Source of the DNA: Actinomycetota bacterium
GTDB lineage: Bacteria; Actinomycetota; Acidimicrobiia; Acidimicrobiales; JAFATL01
Assembly: GCA_019243975.1 (NCBI GenBank)
Contig: JAFATL010000255.1
Location: 1-7,829 of the forward strand
Direction: 5' to 3'
DNA length: 7,829 bases
A program made the translations under genes and the position numbers. The notes beneath the pieces are model-generated. The model saw only the letters and a program-made list of their open reading frames with translations, made no database searches and was not told the DNA's origin. Each line of letters starts with the position of its first letter. Within the stretch, counting starts at the first letter, position 1. Positions 5,702 through 7,829 of the stretch are shown one piece after another.

Positions 5702-6667
5702 ATGCCCGCGATCACCGTCGACAACCGACTCGAGCTGCCGCGCATCGAGGCACCTGACGCCGCCACCACGGTGGCCCGTCCGGTGGTGTCCGTGACCAGC
5801 GCGCCCAGCGGCTACGAGGGCGAGGGCTTCCCGGTCCGGCGCGCCTTCCACGGCGTCGACCTGGCGCTGCTCGACCCGTTCATCCACATGGACCAGATGG
5901 GCGAGGTCGACTACGGGCCCGGTGAACCGCGCGGCACCAGTTGGCACCCCCACCGCGGGTTCGAGACCGCCACGTACATCATCGACGGCACCTTCGAGCA
6001 CCAGGACAATGCCGGTGGCGGCGGGGTCATCACCAACGGCGACACGCAGTGGATGACGGCCGGCGCCGGCATCCAGCACATCGAGCGGCCGCCCGAAAAG
6101 CTCGTGCAGACGGGCGGCTTGTTCCACGGCATCCAGCTGTGGGTCAACCTGCCCAGCGCCCAGAAGTGGACGCCGCCCCGCTACCAGGACATCGCCGCCG
6201 GCCACCAGGTGCTGCTGTCGTCGCACGACGGCGGTGCCCTGGTCCGGGTCATCGCCGGTGAGGTCGCCGGCCACCGCGGCCCCGGCGTCACCCACACGCC
6301 GATGGCGTTCGTGCACGCCACGTTGAGCCCGGGCGGCGAGCTGGTGCTGCCGTGGAACTCGGCGTTCAACGGCCTCGTCTACGCCCTGCGCGGGCGCGGC
6401 ACCGTGGGTGCGGAGTCCCGTCCGATCGAGCTCGGCCAGCTGGCCGTGTTCGGCGCCGGCGACACCATCCGCATCACCGCCGACAAGACGCAGCCCAGCC
6501 ACAGCCCCGACCTCGACGTGCTCGTGCTCGGCGGCCGGCCCATCGGGGAGCCCGTCGCCTGGTACGGCCCGTTCGTCATGAACACCAAGGCCGAGATCGA
6601 GCAGACGCTGGAGGACTTCCGCGCCGGCCGGCTCGGCGGCATCCCGGCGGAGAGCCTGCACACCTAG
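5702..6667 (+). CDS. Pirin family protein
   Basis: The 321-residue protein is a bicupin of the pirin family. The N-terminal cupin holds WHPHRGFETATYIIDG and GIQHIERPP. His82, His84, His126 and Glu128 correspond to the four metal ligands of human pirin, so a mononuclear Fe or other metal site is expected. DPFIHMDQM, LFHGIQLWVNLP and the C-terminal GGRPIGEPVAWYGPFVMN also fit the family, and length is near normal. Some bacterial pirins degrade flavonols such as quercetin as dioxygenases and others interact with metabolic enzymes; the role here is not known. No signal peptide is present, so it is cytosolic. The start is set by a strong ribosome binding site. It lies 85 bases after the GGDEF-EAL gene, behind a palindrome that may be its own operator, and 55 bases before corA on the same strand. 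Confidence 0.93.
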   Translation: MPAITVDNRLELPRIEAPDAATTVARPVVSVTSAPSGYEGEGFPVRRAFHGVDLALLDPFIHMDQMGEVDYGPGEPRGTSWHPHRGFETATYIIDGTFEHQDNAGGGGVITNGDTQWMTAGAGIQHIERPPEKLVQTGGLFHGIQLWVNLPSAQKWTPPRYQDIAAGHQVLLSSHDGGALVRVIAGEVAGHRGPGVTHTPMAFVHATLSPGGELVLPWNSAFNGLVYALRGRGTVGAESRPIELGQLAVFGAGDTIRITADKTQPSHSPDLDVLVLGGRPIGEPVAWYGPFVMNTKAEIEQTLEDFRAGRLGGIPAESLHT

Positions 6668-6695
6668 TCACCCGCAGGGCTGTAACCACCAGTTC

Positions 6696-6743
6696 GGGCC
6701 CGTCCGCTCGTACCGTTTCGGTATGGACGCAACGGACGGGCCC
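6696..6743 (+). repeat. Nested inverted repeat over the corA start codon
   Basis: GGGCCCGTCCG (6696-6706) and CGGACGGGCCC (6733-6743) are perfect 11-bp arms with a 26-base loop. Inside the loop TACCG (6711-6715) and CGGTA (6719-6723) form a second short stem. The corA ATG (6723-6725) sits in the loop, its first base in the inner arm. Formation in RNA would need transcription to start before 6696; in DNA it could be a protein site. Confidence 0.6.
6711..6716 (+). promoter_or_regulatory. Possible -10 box for a leaderless corA transcript
   Basis: TACCGT fits the actinobacterial TANNNT pattern. It ends 6 bases before the corA ATG, so transcription would begin at or next to the start codon. No Shine-Dalgarno site precedes the ATG, which fits leaderless translation. 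No good -35 box was found (ACCAGT at the 17-base spacing), so this is tentative. Confidence 0.3.
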
Positions 6744-7643
6744 ATCTGGATCGACCTCCTCGACCCCGACGCCGACGCGTTGCGGCGCGTGCTGCCGCAG
6801 GAGGTGCACCCGAGCGCCAACGACCGCATGCTGGCGGTGCCCCGCCACGGCGACGAGCCGCGACCGCGGTTGGAGACGCACGGCGACCATCTCTTCGGCG
6901 TGCTGGTGGTGCCGATATTCGACCAGACCGCGGCCACCGTCGAACAGCAGGAGATCGACGTGCTCGTCAGCCGCGACCGCATGGTGACCGTCCGCAAGAC
7001 GCCGCCCACCGGCGAACCCATCGCCCTCGACGGCGTCATGGAAGGCGCCCGCCGCAACAACGCGTCGTCGGGCATGTGCCTGTACCTGTTGTTCGACGAC
7101 ATCGCCGAGCGCTTTCTCTCGCTCATCGACGCGTTCGACGACGGGGTCGACGAGCTGGAGGACGTCGTCGAGGAGTGGCCGGCGGGCAAGCTGCGCGAGC
7201 GCATCTCGTCGCTGCGCCACGACATGCTCCACGTGCGGCGGGTGCTGGCCCCGACGCGTGACGCCGCCCGTCAGGTGCTCGACGACCGCGTCGAGCTGGA
7301 GGGCGAGGAACTGTTCCCCCGCGAGATCGAGATCCACTTCGCCGACGCCTACGACAAGCTGCTGCGGGCGGCCGACGGTCTCGACCTGTCGCGCGACCTG
7401 CTCGCCGGTGTGCGCGACTACCACCAGGCCCAGGTGGCCAACGACCAGAACGAGGTGATGAAGCGGCTCACCGTCATCGCCTCGGTGTTGCTGCTGCCGA
7501 CGTTCATCGTCGGGCTCTACGGCCAGAACCTCAAGGGCATCCCCGAGTTCGGCTTCCGCTATGGCTACGCGTGGAGCTGGGCGATGATCGTTCTCACGAC
7601 CATCGCCCAGCTCATCTACTTCCGTCGAAAGAAGTGGATCTGA
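6723..7643 (+). CDS. corA: CorA family magnesium/divalent cation transporter
   Basis: The 306-residue protein has the CorA layout. A cytoplasmic alpha/beta N-terminal domain (1 to about 125) starts with IWIDLLDPD and contains EIDVLVSRDRMVTVRK. A long helical stalk (about 125-245) follows, rich in charged residues. TM1 (about 249-267) spans LTVIASVLLLPTFIVGLYG and TM2 (about 281-300) spans YAWSWAMIVLTTIAQLIYF. The basic end RRKKWI is typical. CorA proteins form homopentameric channels for Mg2+, and sometimes Co2+ or Ni2+. The pore signature, normally GMN after TM1, reads YGQN here (GQN at 267-269), so selectivity may differ; the PEF that follows suits the usual periplasmic loop. ATG at 6723 has no ribosome binding site and lies within a nested hairpin, suggesting leaderless or structure-controlled expression. 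Its stop is 6 bases from the stop of the convergent gene. Confidence 0.92.
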   Translation: MDATDGPIWIDLLDPDADALRRVLPQEVHPSANDRMLAVPRHGDEPRPRLETHGDHLFGVLVVPIFDQTAATVEQQEIDVLVSRDRMVTVRKTPPTGEPIALDGVMEGARRNNASSGMCLYLLFDDIAERFLSLIDAFDDGVDELEDVVEEWPAGKLRERISSLRHDMLHVRRVLAPTRDAARQVLDDRVELEGEELFPREIEIHFADAYDKLLRAADGLDLSRDLLAGVRDYHQAQVANDQNEVMKRLTVIASVLLLPTFIVGLYGQNLKGIPEFGFRYGYAWSWAMIVLTTIAQLIYFRRKKWI

Positions 7644-7649
7644 GGTCGG

Positions 7650-7829
7650 CTACCGCTGCGCGCCCACCGGGGTCGACGTCGACACCGGCCCGGGAGCCTG
7701 CGGCGGGGCCACGCGGGACGCCCAATCGCAGCCAGCGTTGACGCCGCCCTGATAGGCCTGCCTGGCCTCGGACAGCGCATGGTTCATGGCGTTGGCGTCG
7801 CCCGCGTCGTAGGCGGCCTGCGCCCGGTT
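7650..7829 (-). CDS. Hypothetical protein, C-terminal part
   Basis: An open - strand frame runs from the right edge to a TAG at 7650-7652, giving 59 residues. Codons have the same strong G/C third-position bias as the neighbours, which supports real coding. The visible part begins with an Ala-rich, probably helical stretch (NRAQAAYDAGDANAMNHALS), then QAYQGGVNAGCDWASRV with one cysteine. It ends in a Pro/Ser/Thr-rich, likely disordered tail. I do not recognise the family; the repetitive helical look could be a TPR-like or secreted protein end. It converges on corA with a 6-base gap, leaving no room for separate terminators between the stops. Confidence 0.6.
   Translation of the reverse strand, partial: NRAQAAYDAGDANAMNHALSEARQAYQGGVNAGCDWASRVAPPQAPGPVSTSTPVGAQR

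Noticed and set aside
5372..6661. 429-codon - strand open frame antisense to pirin
   Set aside because: It is low-complexity and the pirin frame has all metal ligands and a strong ribosome binding site.
6576..7424. 282-codon - strand open frame antisense to corA
   Set aside because: It has no domain and is fully explained as a mirror of the corA coding frame.
7672..7683. Perfect 12-base palindrome GTCGACGTCGAC
   Set aside because: It is made of common Val-Ser-Thr codons in a high-GC coding tail and has no promoter or partner site beside it; chance is the simplest explanation.

Overview
The window is GC-rich (about 70% by eye), with strongly G/C third codon positions, frequent GTG starts, tight packing and few clear Shine-Dalgarno sites. 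The protein families also fit a high-GC actinobacterium, possibly an Acidimicrobiia-type lineage; that placement is inference from style and not from a marker gene. No rRNA, tRNA, CRISPR array, transposase or phage gene was seen, and no gene-free stretch exceeds about 160 bases.

Layout: (1) bases 2-397, + strand, hold the C-terminal DNA-binding end of a GlxA-type AraC regulator cut by the window edge. It is followed 31 bases later by a stand-alone DJ-1/PfpI enzyme (429-1076) resembling isonitrile hydratase, probably in one operon. (2) On the - strand are a GT-C integral-membrane glycosyltransferase of the MptB-like polyprenol-phosphomannose-dependent type (1733-3067) and, downstream, a YgjP/DUF45 zinc metallopeptidase-like protein (1045-1668). 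The latter meets the DJ-1 gene tail to tail with a 32-base overlap. (3) A 155-base divergent spacer (3068-3222) rich in inverted and direct repeats separates the glycosyltransferase from a membrane GGDEF-EAL protein (3223-5616) in which both catalytic domains look intact. (4) A pirin (5702-6667) with a good ribosome binding site and an upstream palindrome comes next. It is followed by a CorA-family Mg2+/divalent cation channel (6723-7643) whose start codon lies inside a nested hairpin and which may be translated leaderless. (5) The C-terminal end of an unrecognised - strand gene (7650 to the right edge) converges on corA with a 6-base gap.

Most genes look like ordinary accessory or housekeeping functions: small-molecule or stress response (regulator, DJ-1, pirin), envelope glycan assembly, c-di-GMP signalling and Mg2+ transport. 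No convincing new multi-gene system is visible. The observations most worth a second look are non-coding: the nested hairpin over the corA start, the repeat-rich leader of the GGDEF-EAL gene, a repeat-like segment forming the 3' end of the glycosyltransferase gene, and a hairpin between the regulator and DJ-1 genes.
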